A DNA stretch of 64,000 nt from Lachnospiraceae bacterium UBA7050 (GCA_002493905.1 DLAJ01000026.1:1-64000); one strand, 5' to 3'. Positions 25,673 through 34,752 are shown, numbered from the stretch's first letter. The notes: generated from the letters alone by a model not told the origin. Numbers and translations are program-made.

Positions 25673-26509
25673 TCACTGCGCTGCCTTCTGCGTATCATAT
25701 TTATGTAGTAATTCGTCGATATCGGCATCCTCCCGCACGATGCCGCTCTTCCCCAGATCGTGCTTTTTTCCTTTCGACTCCAAAAAACGATAGGCGATCA
25801 TAAAGCTCACATCGTCAAAGGATGCATAAAATTTATCATTCACTGCCCGTATCTTTTCTGAAAGCGGCATATCGGAAAGTGAATCCGCATACTGGAACAC
25901 CTCCTCAAATGCATAAACACAGATGCTTTCCTGCTGTCTAATATCCGATGTGACCTCCTGCACATGGAACACGCGCAGATAAACGCGCAGCCACTTTGTA
26001 TAACCCTGATACCACTGAGCAAGCGTCTCGTACTTGTGAGTCATCGCCTCAATCTCTTTTTTCCATATTTCAGAGAAATAAGAAGCATCCACAATTCCCT
26101 TCATCTGTTCCGGCGTCAGATAAAGTTCGTACTTTTCATTAAAATTTTCTACAATCTTCCTGCGCTTCTTTGCGGCTGCCGGAAGGATACTGCTCTTGCT
26201 GCTCTTTTTCGTCTGCTCCTTATACTCCCGGTAGACAGTATCTTGTCTACTGTAGACGGTATCTTGTCTGCCGCCGGACTGCCATTTTGCATCCCATTCC
26301 TCTTTCCTGCTCTTTTTTCCGAACTTACGGAGCAGCCATACAAAAACCGCGATCCCGCCGACAAACTGAAGCGGCACGAAGAAGAAAGACGAAACCGAAC
26401 CCAATATGCACAGGGTAAAAATCACCTTAAACAGATCGCTCGAAAGCGCATCCCTGCCTTTCCCCCTAAACATCATGACTAAAAAGATGATAAAAAATAT
26501 AGAACCCAT
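25673..26509 (-). CDS. Membrane protein of unknown function
   Basis: 278 residues; not recognised. Two hydrophobic segments at the start (GSIFFIIFLVMMF and VIFTLCILGSVSSFFFVPLQFVGGIAVFVWLLRKF) anchor a soluble, helix-rich, charged remainder. A direct duplication SRQDTVYSRQDTVY-like (about 21 bases, near 26230-26275) lies in the linker. The C-terminal part (YELYLTPEQMKGIVDASYFSEIWKKEIEAM...) has no motif I can name. The start at 26509 has GGGGGAG upstream. Confidence 0.7.
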   Translation of the reverse strand: MGSIFFIIFLVMMFRGKGRDALSSDLFKVIFTLCILGSVSSFFFVPLQFVGGIAVFVWLLRKFGKKSRKEEWDAKWQSGGRQDTVYSRQDTVYREYKEQTKKSSKSSILPAAAKKRRKIVENFNEKYELYLTPEQMKGIVDASYFSEIWKKEIEAMTHKYETLAQWYQGYTKWLRVYLRVFHVQEVTSDIRQQESICVYAFEEVFQYADSLSDMPLSEKIRAVNDKFYASFDDVSFMIAYRFLESKGKKHDLGKSGIVREDADIDELLHKYDTQKAAQ

Positions 26510-26600
26510 TCGTTCTCCCCCAGTATGTAAAGACCATAACCGCATGTGTCATGGCACAGCCTTTGCAATACGCATTCCGGCTTACACGGTATGTCATTTC

Positions 26601-27470
26601 CTATGCCCTGTGCTTCGGACAGATACCGATTCCCGTTGCATCCGGTCCGACATGACAGCCAATGCTGAAGGAAAGCGGATCGTAAAAAATTTCTATGGAC
26701 GGAAAACTTTCCTTGACCAGCTCATACCACCTTTCGGCATCCTCTTTTAGCCGGAAGGTCCCGGTTGCACCAATGCGCAGTTCTTCGTCCGGCACATTGC
26801 CGAAGCGCTCTTCCCTATCTTTTTGAACCGCCTGTAAAATGCGCTCCCAGCATTTCTTCATGCCGCGCACTTTCGCAAATGCATCCAGTTTTTCACCCTG
26901 AATCGTCAGAATCGGCTTGATGTTGAGAATGGAACCGATCGCCGCGCCCGCCGGCGTGACCCTGCCGCCTTTTTTTAAGAATTCCAGCGTATTCACCGCA
27001 ATATAGATGCTGGCGTCCAGCCCGTCTTTTTCAAGCTGCTCCCTGACCTCCTTCGCGGAAAGTCCCTGTCCTGCAAGATAGCGTGCATCCAGCACCGCCT
27101 GACGCAGCGTCACGGAAATGCGGTGATTATCAGCCACCTGTACACGCCCTCCGTATTCCTCTGCCAGTCCGATTGCCGAATGGCAGGAATTACTGAGACC
27201 GCTCGACATCGGGATATAGACAAGCCCGTCATATCCCTGTGCCAGAACTTCATCCCAAAGCGCCATGACATCGCCCGGCGAAGGCTGTGAAGTCGAAACA
27301 TCATCCCCGCCTTCCAGCCTGCGGTAAAATTCCTCCTGCGTCAGATTCACGCCTTCAAAATAAATGTCACCATTGATAATGACCGGCATCTGCATGACGC
27401 GGATTCCAAGCTCTTTACCCTCTTCCACGGTAATTCCGCTGTTCGTGTCGGTGATGATTGCTGTCCTCAT
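26601..27470 (-). CDS. DegV-family fatty-acid-binding protein, second copy
   Basis: 289 residues starting MRTAIITDTNSGITVEEGKELGIRVMQMPVIING. DegV hallmarks: DTNSGI, DVSTSQPSPGDVMALWDE, GLVYIPMSSGLSNSCHSAIG (Ser of the lipid pocket), VNTLEFLKKGGRVTPAGAAIGSILNIKPIL, and a C-terminal IGATGTFRLKEDAERW and FSIGCHVGPDATGIG. It is the standard FakB-like form and differs clearly from the copy at 23218, which has a CPTCP insertion. The ATG at 27470 is supported by GGGAGAG upstream. It is probably monocistronic. Confidence 0.92.
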   Translation of the reverse strand: MRTAIITDTNSGITVEEGKELGIRVMQMPVIINGDIYFEGVNLTQEEFYRRLEGGDDVSTSQPSPGDVMALWDEVLAQGYDGLVYIPMSSGLSNSCHSAIGLAEEYGGRVQVADNHRISVTLRQAVLDARYLAGQGLSAKEVREQLEKDGLDASIYIAVNTLEFLKKGGRVTPAGAAIGSILNIKPILTIQGEKLDAFAKVRGMKKCWERILQAVQKDREERFGNVPDEELRIGATGTFRLKEDAERWYELVKESFPSIEIFYDPLSFSIGCHVGPDATGIGICPKHRA

Positions 27471-27639
27471 GTTTCTTTCTCTCCCATCCCTGCGCCTTCG
27501 CATGTATCATCAGTATAACACGAGAAGCTTTTACCGACAAGCAAGAACCGGAATTTCAACGTAAGATTTGAAAGCCCGAAAAATTCGCCTGCGGATTCTT
27601 TGATATGAGAAAGGTCCGCCTGCGCGTCTTTTCCACATC

Positions 27640-27996
27640 TTACCCTTTCATTTTGGGCTTAAATACCAGACTTGCGAGATATGCAAAGACAAGTGCTGCC
27701 GCGCAGCCTGCCGCTCCCGATTTGAAACCGCCCAGAAACAGCCCGATAAAGCCCTGCTCATCCACTGCCTCTTTCACGCCTTTCATCAGGATATTCCCAT
27801 ACCCTAACAGCGGCACGCTCGCCCCCGCTCCGGCAAATTCCTGAAACGGCTCATAGAGCTGAAAAACGCTCAAGACCGCTCCCGTACACACTAAAAGTAC
27901 CATGATCCTGCCGGGAAGCAGCTTCGTTTTTTCCATCAGGATTTGTACCAGCACACAGATCAGTCCGCCCACCCAGAACGCATTCAAATAATCCAT
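27640..27996 (-). CDS. spoVAE: Stage V sporulation protein AE
   Basis: 118 residues, MDYLNAFWVGGLICVLVQILMEKTKLLPGRIMVLLVCTG..., with SpoVAEb features: four hydrophobic segments and FQEFAGAGASVPLLGYGNILMKGVKEAVDEQGFIGLFLGGFKSGAAGC. SpoVA proteins form the dipicolinic acid channel of the spore inner membrane. The start at 27996 follows GGGAG. It stands alone here, 8 kb from spoVAC, whereas in Bacillus the spoVA genes form one operon. spoVAD is not in the window. Confidence 0.92.
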   Translation of the reverse strand: MDYLNAFWVGGLICVLVQILMEKTKLLPGRIMVLLVCTGAVLSVFQLYEPFQEFAGAGASVPLLGYGNILMKGVKEAVDEQGFIGLFLGGFKSGAAGCAAALVFAYLASLVFKPKMKG

Positions 27997-28136
27997 AGTC
28001 ATGACTCCCTTCCTGCTTACTGCGATAAGCCGGCGCAAAATGCCCGCTTATCACTCAAAAGAAGAACGCTTCACGTTCCTTGCGAAATTTTGCTGTCGCA
28101 AAACCCGCGCGTACATCATTCTTATCAGATCAAAAA

Positions 28137-28160
28137 CGACCGGAGAACGTTCTCCGGTCG
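28137..28160 (-). terminator. 24-base perfect palindrome terminator
   Basis: Arms CGACCGGAGAAC/GTTCTCCGGTCG pair fully, with TTTTTG following on the minus strand. It ends the flavin reductase-rubredoxin transcript. Confidence 0.85.
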
Positions 28161-28217
28161 TAGTATATGTCCCGTTATGATTTTTATACAAAAAAGAAAC
28201 ACTGATCAGACTGCCTT

Positions 28218-28832
28218 TTATGCACGCCGCTCAAAATCCGCCGCACCGTGCTTGCAGATCGGGCAGACAAAATCCGCAGGAATCGGATCACCCTCATAGA
28301 CATAGCCGCACACCTTGCATACCCATGTCACCGCATCCGTCTGTTTTTTTGCTTCCGGCTTCGGCTTGATATTGCTCTGATAATAACTGTAGGTCGCCGT
28401 CGGCACATCGGAAAGCATGGCGCCGTCCGTTACCTCCGCCACGAAGATGGTGTGGGTCCCCATCTCCATTACCTCGCATACACGCGCCGACACATAGGCG
28501 TTTGTTCCCTTTGTGATATACATCACACCGTTCTCAGCGCGGGCACAGTCTGAAAAGTCCGCAAATTTATTCACATTCTTTCCCGACTGAAATCCAAAAT
28601 GCTGAAACAGGGCAAAGGATGCATTTTCAGCGATCATAGAAATATTGAATTTTTTTGATGCCATGATCATATCATGCGTTCTGTTCTGCTTATTAACCGC
28701 GATCAGAACACGGCAGGGCGTTGATGTCACCTGAATTGCCGTATTAATGATGCAGCCGTTGTCCGTACCGTCCTCATTTGTCGTCAGCACATAAAGACCG
28801 TATCCGAATTGAAACATTACTTTCTGATCCAT
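28218..28832 (-). CDS. Flavin reductase-rubredoxin fusion protein
   Basis: 204 residues. The N-terminal flavin-reductase-like FMN domain (MFQFGYGLYVLTTNEDGTDNGCIINTAIQVTSTPCRVLIAVNKQNRTHDMI) is followed after residue about 155 by a rubredoxin with two CxxC knuckles, VCKVCGYVYEGD and FVCPICKHGAADF. This is the high-molecular-weight rubredoxin type that feeds electrons from NAD(P)H to flavodiiron or rubrerythrin-type oxygen and peroxide scavengers in anaerobes. The start at 28832 (MDQKVMFQF) fits the family. The frame opens at 28880 with a weak ribosome site, so the start is less sure. Confidence 0.9.
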   Translation of the reverse strand: MDQKVMFQFGYGLYVLTTNEDGTDNGCIINTAIQVTSTPCRVLIAVNKQNRTHDMIMASKKFNISMIAENASFALFQHFGFQSGKNVNKFADFSDCARAENGVMYITKGTNAYVSARVCEVMEMGTHTIFVAEVTDGAMLSDVPTATYSYYQSNIKPKPEAKKQTDAVTWVCKVCGYVYEGDPIPADFVCPICKHGAADFERRA

Positions 28833-28938
28833 CATCCTACCTACGCTTTCCCGCAGCCTTGTATTCCATCTGCGCGTCATGATCTTTCTTTTTTACAATG
28901 ATTTCCCTTTTTTGCCGTCCTATGCCATCCGCTTTCCA

Positions 28939-29313
28939 CTATCCGAGATAAGCGATGACCTCTACCTCACAAAGCACATTCTTTGGAAGCTGCTTTACCG
29001 CAACGCAGCTTCTTGCCGGCTTTCCGGTAAAATACTTCTCGTACACAGCGTTGAACGTCACGAAATCTGCCATTTCCGCTAAAAAGCAGGTTGTCTTGAC
29101 AACCTTCGTATAATCGGCACCCGCCGCCTCCAGAATGGCGCCGACATTTTTCATGACCTGCTCCGCCTGCACGGTAATATCTCCCTGCGCAATCTCTCCC
29201 GTCTCCGGAATGATCGGAATCTGTCCCGATGCATACAGCATATCCCCTGCCTGAATTGCCTGCGAATACGGTCCGATTGCCGCAGGCGCTTTGTCCGTAC
29301 TGATTGTTTTCAT
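28939..29313 (-). CDS. ridA: RidA-family enamine/imine deaminase
   Basis: 124 residues, full family length. IGPYSQAIQAGDMLYASGQIPIIPETGEI, VKTTCFLAEMADFVTFNAVYEKYF and KPARSCVAVKQLPKNVLCEVEVIAYLG include the substrate-binding Arg in PARSCV and the Glu in the last strand. RidA hydrolyses reactive 2-aminoacrylate-type enamines released by PLP enzymes. GGAGG precedes the ATG. It is probably expressed with the downstream flavin reductase-rubredoxin gene, 106 bases away. Confidence 0.94.
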   Translation of the reverse strand: MKTISTDKAPAAIGPYSQAIQAGDMLYASGQIPIIPETGEIAQGDITVQAEQVMKNVGAILEAAGADYTKVVKTTCFLAEMADFVTFNAVYEKYFTGKPARSCVAVKQLPKNVLCEVEVIAYLG

Positions 29314-29423
29314 TGTTTATCCTCCTTTATGCTGCTGCCCTGTGCAGACAGCCGCCCATTTGAAATCCACCACGAGGCTGCACCCTGTTACGCGGACGGT
29401 TCATTCTGAAACCCGCCGCATTG

Positions 29424-29666
29424 TTACACGGGCGGCTCGTTCTGAAATTCCACTGTTACATAAAAGCCGCGCGAATTCTCTTTTACCTCCGAGACAATGC
29501 CCTCGCGCGCCTTTAGCTGCTCGCGGAACGGATAGTTCCCCGACATGGCAAGTGACGGATCGATCGTGTAATAATAGTTGCTTGGCAGTTTTCCCTCCGT
29601 AATGCTCACACGATCTCCTTCATGTAACAGCCCCGGCCGCTCCATCTTAAATTCCATTGTTCTCAT
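29424..29666 (-). CDS. Small conserved-looking hypothetical protein
   Basis: 80 residues from MRTMEFKMERPGLLHEGDRVSITEGKLPSNYYYTIDPSLAMSGNYPFREQLKAREGIVSEVKENSRGFYVTVEF. A small beta-rich protein with no membrane segment; not recognised. GAGG lies 8 bases before the ATG at 29666. The final codons (FQNEPPV-stop) are followed by a second, imperfect copy of the same stretch (FQNEPSA-stop), a tandem duplication of the gene end at about 29395-29450. Confidence 0.7.
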   Translation of the reverse strand: MRTMEFKMERPGLLHEGDRVSITEGKLPSNYYYTIDPSLAMSGNYPFREQLKAREGIVSEVKENSRGFYVTVEFQNEPPV

Positions 29667-29883
29667 TGCAAACGCCTCTTTTTCATTCGCTTTTACCGTG
29701 GCAAAGATTCTTTGTTCATTATAGTATAGCCAATTCCATTTTTCAATCACGATCACAAAAAACACGCAACTTTGCAGTTCCATCTTGGCGCTTGCAAAAA
29801 GCACGCAATCCCGCTATACTGTTTTTGTAATAAATGAATGCGGTCCGATTCTTTGCCGCCACACGATAGCAGGGGGATTTTTT

Positions 29884-30324
29884 ATGAAAAAAAAGGATTA
29901 TGATAACGACTTACATATTCACATTCACGCTGACTCAGACAGTTCCAGTTCTTCACCTCTAAAGGAACTTGGTCTGTTTCTCGGCGGCCTCGCCATGCTG
30001 GTTGCCGGATTGTTCTTTTTTTCACAAAAGGTACTCGTATATTCCAGCTTCTTTTCCACAGGCTTTTCCATCCACGGCTTTCACTTAAAATCCGGCATGG
30101 TAATTGTCCCGTTTATCATCGGAATTGTATGGCTTTTTGTATCTCCCAAGAATTTTGCAGCCAAACTGTATATGGGAGCAGCGACGCTCATCATCATCGC
30201 TTCCGTCATTATGACCACGGACTTCCATTTACTGACGATGACGCTGTTTGACTGGATCCTGCTGCTTGTCCTGATCTTCGGCGGACTCGGCATGATCTTA
30301 CGCGTACTGCTCACCAAACACTGA
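29884..30324 (+). CDS. Small membrane protein of unknown function
   Basis: 146 residues, MKKKDYDNDLHIHIHADSDSSSSSPLKELGLFLGG.... The His/Asp-rich head (HIHIHADSDSS) precedes four hydrophobic segments (LFLGGLAMLVAGLFFF, MVIVPFIIGIVWLFV, AATLIIIASVIMTT, DWILLLVLIFGGLGMIL). I do not recognise the family. CAGGGGGAT is the ribosome site. It stands alone between a divergent promoter region and a clear terminator. Confidence 0.78.
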   Translation: MKKKDYDNDLHIHIHADSDSSSSSPLKELGLFLGGLAMLVAGLFFFSQKVLVYSSFFSTGFSIHGFHLKSGMVIVPFIIGIVWLFVSPKNFAAKLYMGAATLIIIASVIMTTDFHLLTMTLFDWILLLVLIFGGLGMILRVLLTKH

Positions 30325-30330
30325 TGCCTG

Positions 30331-30362
30331 CGGCAGCCCGAAATCAGGCTGCCGTTTTATTT
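30331..30362 (+). terminator. Terminator after the small membrane protein
   Basis: CGGCAGCC-N8-GGCTGCCG followed by TTTTATTT. Confidence 0.85.
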
Positions 30363-30444
30363 GTTCCGATCGACCTCTTTCATTTTCCAATTCTTAAAAA
30401 ACAATTTTTTACTGCTGCACAGCTAACAGGAGGGCAACGATACT

Positions 30445-31788
30445 ATGGATTTTAAGCAGACACGCATAACAGATATGGACAACCTGATCCGCTCGGAAAT
30501 CGCGCGCGGCAATCTCGCAGGCGCGAACCTGCTGCTATTAAAGGACAGCGCCGTACTCCACCGCGCCTCCTACGGCATGGCGGACATCGAAAAGCAGATT
30601 CCGATGGCGGACGATACCATCTTCCGCCTGTTTTCCATGACCAAACCGGTCATCTGTGCCGCCGCCATGCTGCTCATGGAGCGCGGCATCCTTGATCTTT
30701 CCGATCCGGTCGAACATTATCTGCCCGGTTTTCACGGTCAGCAGGTCTTTACTCCGGACGGCACAAAGACGATTCCCGCACCGCGCGCGGTACGGATCTC
30801 GGATCTTCTGAACATGACATCCGGTCTCTCCTATCCCGACGACTGCACGCCCGCCGGAAAAGCGGTCGCGGCTCTGTTCGACGAGATGATGGCTGCGCAG
30901 GATGCCGGCGTTTTATTTTCCACGATGCAGCTTGCCAACCGTTTAGGTCAGATACCGCTCGCTTTTGCCCCCGGTGAACACTGGATGTACGGCACATCCG
31001 CCGATGTGCTCGGCGCGGTTATCGAAGCTGCTTCCGGCATGCGTCTCAGTGATTTTTTGAAAAAGGAATTATTTGAGCCGCTTGAAATGAAGGACACGGA
31101 TTTTTATGTTCCGGATGAAAAAAAGCACCGCTTTGCCGAATTGTACCGCTGCTCAGAACTTCTTCCGGAGAGCTCCAAAGAGGAACCACAGACAGCTTCC
31201 GCATGTACTGGTGCAGACGCTGCGATGCCGGACCGGGATGGAGACTGTGTGGAACCGGCGCCGCAAAAGGGCAGCGTTGTCGATACGCTTTCCTCTTTTT
31301 CCATCTATCAAAAAAACAGGCGCATGAAAATTGCGCCGCAGCCCGGCAAGAATCTTGGCATGGAGGGTTATGACCACGCTCCCGCATTTGAATCGGGCGG
31401 AGCAGGGCTCGTCTCCACAATGGAAGATTATTCCCATTTTGCCACGATGCTTTTGCAGGGCGGCGTTTGGCAGGGGCGGCGCATTCTCGGCAAAAATACC
31501 GTTTCGTTCCTGTGCTCCCCGCAGCTTTCAGACGCCTATACCCCGGACTTAAACTGGGACTCCCTGCGCGGTTACAGCTACGGCAATCTGATGCGTCACC
31601 TTGTTGACCCTGCCGCCTGCGGCACAAACGCGGACTTAGGCGAGTTTGGCTGGGACGGCTGGTGCGGTACGTATTTCACCGTTTCACCGAAATCGAATTT
31701 CATCATGCTGTATTTCATCCAGCGCTGTGACGCGGGGTGCAACGAAATCACACGGCGCTTAAAGCATATCGCTTATTCGCTCGTATGA
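30445..31788 (+). CDS. Cytoplasmic serine hydrolase, beta-lactamase family (EstB-like)
   Basis: 447 residues without a signal peptide. FRLFSMTKPVICAAAMLLMERG holds S64-M-T-K67 (SxxK). WMYGTSADVLGAVIEAASG supplies the Tyr, with Y-G-T in place of YxN, and GWDGWCGTYFTVSPK is the KTG-region equivalent (W-x-G). An insertion of about 100 residues (LYRCSELLPESSKEEPQTASACTG...) sits before the conserved GYDHAPAFESGGAGLVSTMEDYSHFATMLL. This pattern fits EstB/LovD-like esterases rather than true beta-lactamases. The ribosome site is AGGAGGG. Substrate unknown. Confidence 0.9.
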   Translation: MDFKQTRITDMDNLIRSEIARGNLAGANLLLLKDSAVLHRASYGMADIEKQIPMADDTIFRLFSMTKPVICAAAMLLMERGILDLSDPVEHYLPGFHGQQVFTPDGTKTIPAPRAVRISDLLNMTSGLSYPDDCTPAGKAVAALFDEMMAAQDAGVLFSTMQLANRLGQIPLAFAPGEHWMYGTSADVLGAVIEAASGMRLSDFLKKELFEPLEMKDTDFYVPDEKKHRFAELYRCSELLPESSKEEPQTASACTGADAAMPDRDGDCVEPAPQKGSVVDTLSSFSIYQKNRRMKIAPQPGKNLGMEGYDHAPAFESGGAGLVSTMEDYSHFATMLLQGGVWQGRRILGKNTVSFLCSPQLSDAYTPDLNWDSLRGYSYGNLMRHLVDPAACGTNADLGEFGWDGWCGTYFTVSPKSNFIMLYFIQRCDAGCNEITRRLKHIAYSLV

Positions 31789-31870
31789 GCGCCGGGAGCA
31801 ATTCTGCCGAACATATCATTTATGCGCGGCATGAATCATTTCCCTGCATCCAACAGTCAGAAGGAGAACA

Positions 31871-32395
31871 ATGATGGAATTATGGGATGTCTATCACATG
31901 GACCGGACAAAATCAGACCAGACGATGGTCAGAGGCAGCGCGTTCAAAAGCGGCGAGTACCATCTGGCGGTTCACGCCTGCATTTTTAACACAAAAGGCG
32001 AAATGCTGATCCAGCAGAGACAGCCGTTTAAGTCAGGCTGGTCCAACATGTGGGACGTCACGGTCGGCGGGAGCGCCATATCGGGAGATACAAGTCAGAC
32101 CGCCATGGAACGGGAGCTGTTTGAAGAGATCGGCTTAAAAATTGACCTTCAAAATGTCCGTCCTCATTTAACGGTCAATTTCGATGTCGGCTTCGATGAT
32201 ATTTATTTGATCGAAAAAGACCTGGACATTGAAACACTGACCCTGCAATATGAGGAAGTGCAGCGGGTAAAATGGGCATCGGTCGATGAAATCTGTCAGA
32301 TGCTGGACGAGGGCGTCTTTATCCCTTATTATAAAAATCTGATCCGGCTGCTCTTTGACATGAGGAAGCAATATGGAGCGCATCAGGTAACATAA
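31871..32395 (+). CDS. Nudix hydrolase
   Basis: 174 residues. The Nudix box is GGSAISGDTSQTAMERELFEEIGL, that is G-x5-D-x7-R-E-L-x-E-E-x-G-L with Asp in place of the first Glu. MELWDVYHMDRTKS and HLAVHACIFNTKGEMLIQQRQPFKSGW are typical of the YfcD/IPP-isomerase-like group. The substrate is some nucleoside or prenyl diphosphate-type compound and cannot be named. GGAG lies 6 bases before the ATG. It follows the esterase gene by 82 bases and ends at a strong bidirectional terminator. Confidence 0.92.
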   Translation: MMELWDVYHMDRTKSDQTMVRGSAFKSGEYHLAVHACIFNTKGEMLIQQRQPFKSGWSNMWDVTVGGSAISGDTSQTAMERELFEEIGLKIDLQNVRPHLTVNFDVGFDDIYLIEKDLDIETLTLQYEEVQRVKWASVDEICQMLDEGVFIPYYKNLIRLLFDMRKQYGAHQVT

Positions 32396-32431
32396 AAGAC
32401 TCCGCATTTGAAGCCGGTCTCCAGACAGAAT

Positions 32432-32476
32432 AAAAAGTTCCGGGTTTGAAGCAGCCCTTCAAACCCGGAACTTTTT
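32432..32476. terminator. 20-bp bidirectional terminator
   Basis: Perfect 20-bp stem (AAAAAGTTCCGGGTTTGAAG and its complement) with a 5-base loop between the convergent Nudix and coat-protein genes. A/T runs on both sides allow it to work in both directions. Confidence 0.92.
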
Positions 32477-32513
32477 ATCTGCGGAAACTCTGAAAGGAGC
32501 TGCCGCTCTTTTT

Positions 32514-32972
32514 CTATGCCATTGCATTTGCCTCTTTATACTTATAGAGCATCTCGGCATGATTCTGCTCCTCGATCTGAATATCAGCGAGCAGCTTGCG
32601 CAGGGGAGAGCTGCTGCAGCAGAAAACATGCTCATTATATTCGCCGGACACCAGCTTTTCCGTTCCGATACAGTCCGTGGCAAGAAAACAATCATGCTCC
32701 TTGTCCGCTGCATTCGCGCCGTCGCGGTATGTCCCTTTCGGACTGTAATTTTTACCCTGCGAATCGTTGCAGTCGCAGCTCGGAACATCCCCGTTTAATG
32801 CCTGCCCAATGGACTGATAGTGCTTCTGCTCGTCCTCCTGCAGCTGCTTAAACAAACTTTTCAGCTCAGTATCCTTTGCCTCCGTGGCATATTTCTGATA
32901 CTTGGTAATACAGGACTTCTCCTGTGTCTGTAAATCTTTTAATGCATTTGTCTCTTTTTCCGTCAGCGTCAT
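32514..32972 (-). CDS. CotF-like spore coat / ferritin-like protein
   Basis: 152 residues. Two helical stretches with ExxH pairs (EKSCITKYQKYATEAKDTELKSLFKQLQEDEQKHYQSI and LRKLLADIQIEEQNHAEMLYKYKEA) form a ferritin-like four-helix bundle. Between them is a Gly/Asn-rich loop with CDCND and a YNEHVFCCSSSP segment. This is the Clostridial spore coat CotF-like family. It fits the sporulation genes elsewhere in the window. An AAAGGAG ribosome site precedes the ATG at 32972. Confidence 0.88.
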   Translation of the reverse strand: MTLTEKETNALKDLQTQEKSCITKYQKYATEAKDTELKSLFKQLQEDEQKHYQSIGQALNGDVPSCDCNDSQGKNYSPKGTYRDGANAADKEHDCFLATDCIGTEKLVSGEYNEHVFCCSSSPLRKLLADIQIEEQNHAEMLYKYKEANAMA

Positions 32973-33136
32973 GGCCGATACTCCTTTCTTTTCAGACGTT
33001 CCAGCAGTATCCGCACAGCTTTCGTCCAGGCGGCTACACTCTCTGTCGTCTCTTATCCAAGGATTGCCATTTTCTGACCGGTCTATACAAACGATTTTTA
33101 CCTATTTCTCAGTCCTGGAAGAATCCACTTTCCCGT

Positions 33137-33257
33137 ATTCTTCGAAAGAGTTCGCGCTATGCGCGAACTCTTTTTTAACCTATAGGAAATTCCTTGATCC
33201 CAGAAGAAATGCCCAAGGCATTTCTTCGAAAGAGTTTCCACCGGAAACTCTTTTTTT
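33137..33257. repeat. Interspersed hairpin repeat, 1.5 units, downstream of araA
   Basis: Layout on the plus strand: hairpin AAAGAGTT...AACTCTTT (33145-33176), TTTTTTAAC, palindrome AGGAAATTCCT (33184-33194), hairpin AGAAGAAATGCC/GGCATTTCTTC (33202-33227), then hairpin AAAGAGTTTCC/GGAAACTCTTT (33229-33253). The last one also serves as araA terminator on the minus strand. The same unit recurs at 34823-34904 with different, compensating inner arms. Confidence 0.8.
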
Positions 33258-34752
33258 AGCGGTAAAACAGTTCCCCAAGCTTGAGGTCCCGCTTGAAATC
33301 ACGGATATTTGTGTTGGCGTCAATATAGACCGCTTCGATGCCCATTGCCGCAGCCCAGTCACCCATCTGCTCCGCCGTCAGATCGTAGGTAAAGGCGGTA
33401 TGATGCGCGCCGCCTGCAAGAATCCACGCCTCTGCACCCGTATACAGATCCGGCTCCGGCGTCCAGAAATTGGTTGCAACCGGAAGCTTCGGCATCGGCT
33501 TTTCCGTCTTTTTGCATTTCACATCGTTAATGATCAGGCGGAACCGGTTTCCAAGGTCGATCATGGATACCGCGATTCCCCTGCCCTCCTTGGAGGTAAA
33601 TACAAGTCTCGCGGGGTCTTCCCTGTCTCCCATGGAAAGCGGCTGACACTTGATGCTGATCGGTCCGTCCGCAATGGAGGGGCAGATTTCCAACATATGC
33701 GCCTGCAGAATGCCTTCTTTTCCTTTAACAAAGTTATAGGTATAGTCTTCCAGCATGGAGGTGCCCTTTGCATCCTTCATATCCTGCGTCATCAGTTTCA
33801 TGATGCGCACCATCGCCGCGACTTTCCAGTCGCCCTCCGCGCCAAAGCCATATCCTTTCTGCATCAGGCGCTGGATCGCTAAGCCGGGTAGCTGCTTTAA
33901 TGCGCCGAGGTCGCCAAAATGGGTAACGATCGCCTGATAATTCTTTTCCTCAAGGAAACGCTCAAAGCCAAGCTCGATCTGCGCCTGCACGGCAACATGG
34001 CGGCGGAACTCGGCAGCGTCCCTGCCCTCTAACAAAATCTCATACTTGTCATAATATTCATCAACCAGTGCATTCGTATCCGATTCGGACACGGCATCGA
34101 CCGCCTCCGCGATCTCGTTGACCGGATAAGTATCAACCTCCCAGCCGAATTTGAGCTGTGCCTCAACCTTGTCTCCCTCGGTCACGGCAACATTGCGCAT
34201 ATTGTCGGCAACGCGCATCACGCGCACATGGCTGGATTCCACAATGCCGACTGCGGTGCGCATCCATGACGCGATGCGGTCCTGCACGGACTCATCCGCC
34301 CAATGCCCGACCACAACCTTGCGCTCGATTCCCATGCGGGAAACAATATGTCCGTATTCCCTGTCCCCGTGTGCCGACTGGTTCTCATTCATGAAATCCA
34401 TGTCGATCGTATCATACGGAATCTCTTCATTAAACTGCGTGTGCAGATGAAGCAGCGGCTTGCGATACTCCTGAAGCCCAAGGATCCATGACTTTGCGGG
34501 GGAAAACGTATGCATCCATGTAATGACGCCCGCACAGCGTTCATCCGTATTTGCTTCATTAAAGGTTTTCCGTATCAGTTCATTCGTGATCAGAGTCGGC
34601 TTCCAGACGATCTCAAACGGCAGCTTTCCCGATTCATTCAGCTTCTGTACAATGATCTTTGCATGCTCCGCCACATGGGCAAGGCATTCGTCTCCGTATA
34701 AATCCTGAGACCCTGTGCAAAACCAAAATTGATACTGTTTTCTTGTCAACAT
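33256..34752 (-). CDS. araA: L-arabinose isomerase
   Basis: 498 residues, the usual family length. It converts L-arabinose to L-ribulose, the first step of arabinose breakdown. The Mn-binding and catalytic residues are all present: E306 in GFGAEGDWK, E335 in TSMLEDYTYN, H352 in LQAHMLEICPS and H451 in GGAHHTAF. The N-terminal QFWFCTGSQDLYG and ITWMHTFSPAKSWI are typical. GGGGG lies 8 bases before the ATG. A divergent AraC-type regulator gene begins 335 bases away. araB and araD are not in the window, so the pathway is split or they lie elsewhere. Copies of an interspersed hairpin repeat flank the gene on both sides. Confidence 0.98.
   Translation of the reverse strand: MLTRKQYQFWFCTGSQDLYGDECLAHVAEHAKIIVQKLNESGKLPFEIVWKPTLITNELIRKTFNEANTDERCAGVITWMHTFSPAKSWILGLQEYRKPLLHLHTQFNEEIPYDTIDMDFMNENQSAHGDREYGHIVSRMGIERKVVVGHWADESVQDRIASWMRTAVGIVESSHVRVMRVADNMRNVAVTEGDKVEAQLKFGWEVDTYPVNEIAEAVDAVSESDTNALVDEYYDKYEILLEGRDAAEFRRHVAVQAQIELGFERFLEEKNYQAIVTHFGDLGALKQLPGLAIQRLMQKGYGFGAEGDWKVAAMVRIMKLMTQDMKDAKGTSMLEDYTYNFVKGKEGILQAHMLEICPSIADGPISIKCQPLSMGDREDPARLVFTSKEGRGIAVSMIDLGNRFRLIINDVKCKKTEKPMPKLPVATNFWTPEPDLYTGAEAWILAGGAHHTAFTYDLTAEQMGDWAAAMGIEAVYIDANTNIRDFKRDLKLGELFYR

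Noticed and set aside
33137..33257. CRISPR-like array or tRNA-like structures
   Set aside because: The repeat unit is a set of hairpins with T-runs; there are no regular spacers and no tRNA fold.
32902..33882. 326-codon plus-strand frame
   Set aside because: Antisense of araA joined to the hairpin repeat; the minus strand encodes arabinose isomerase with all catalytic residues.
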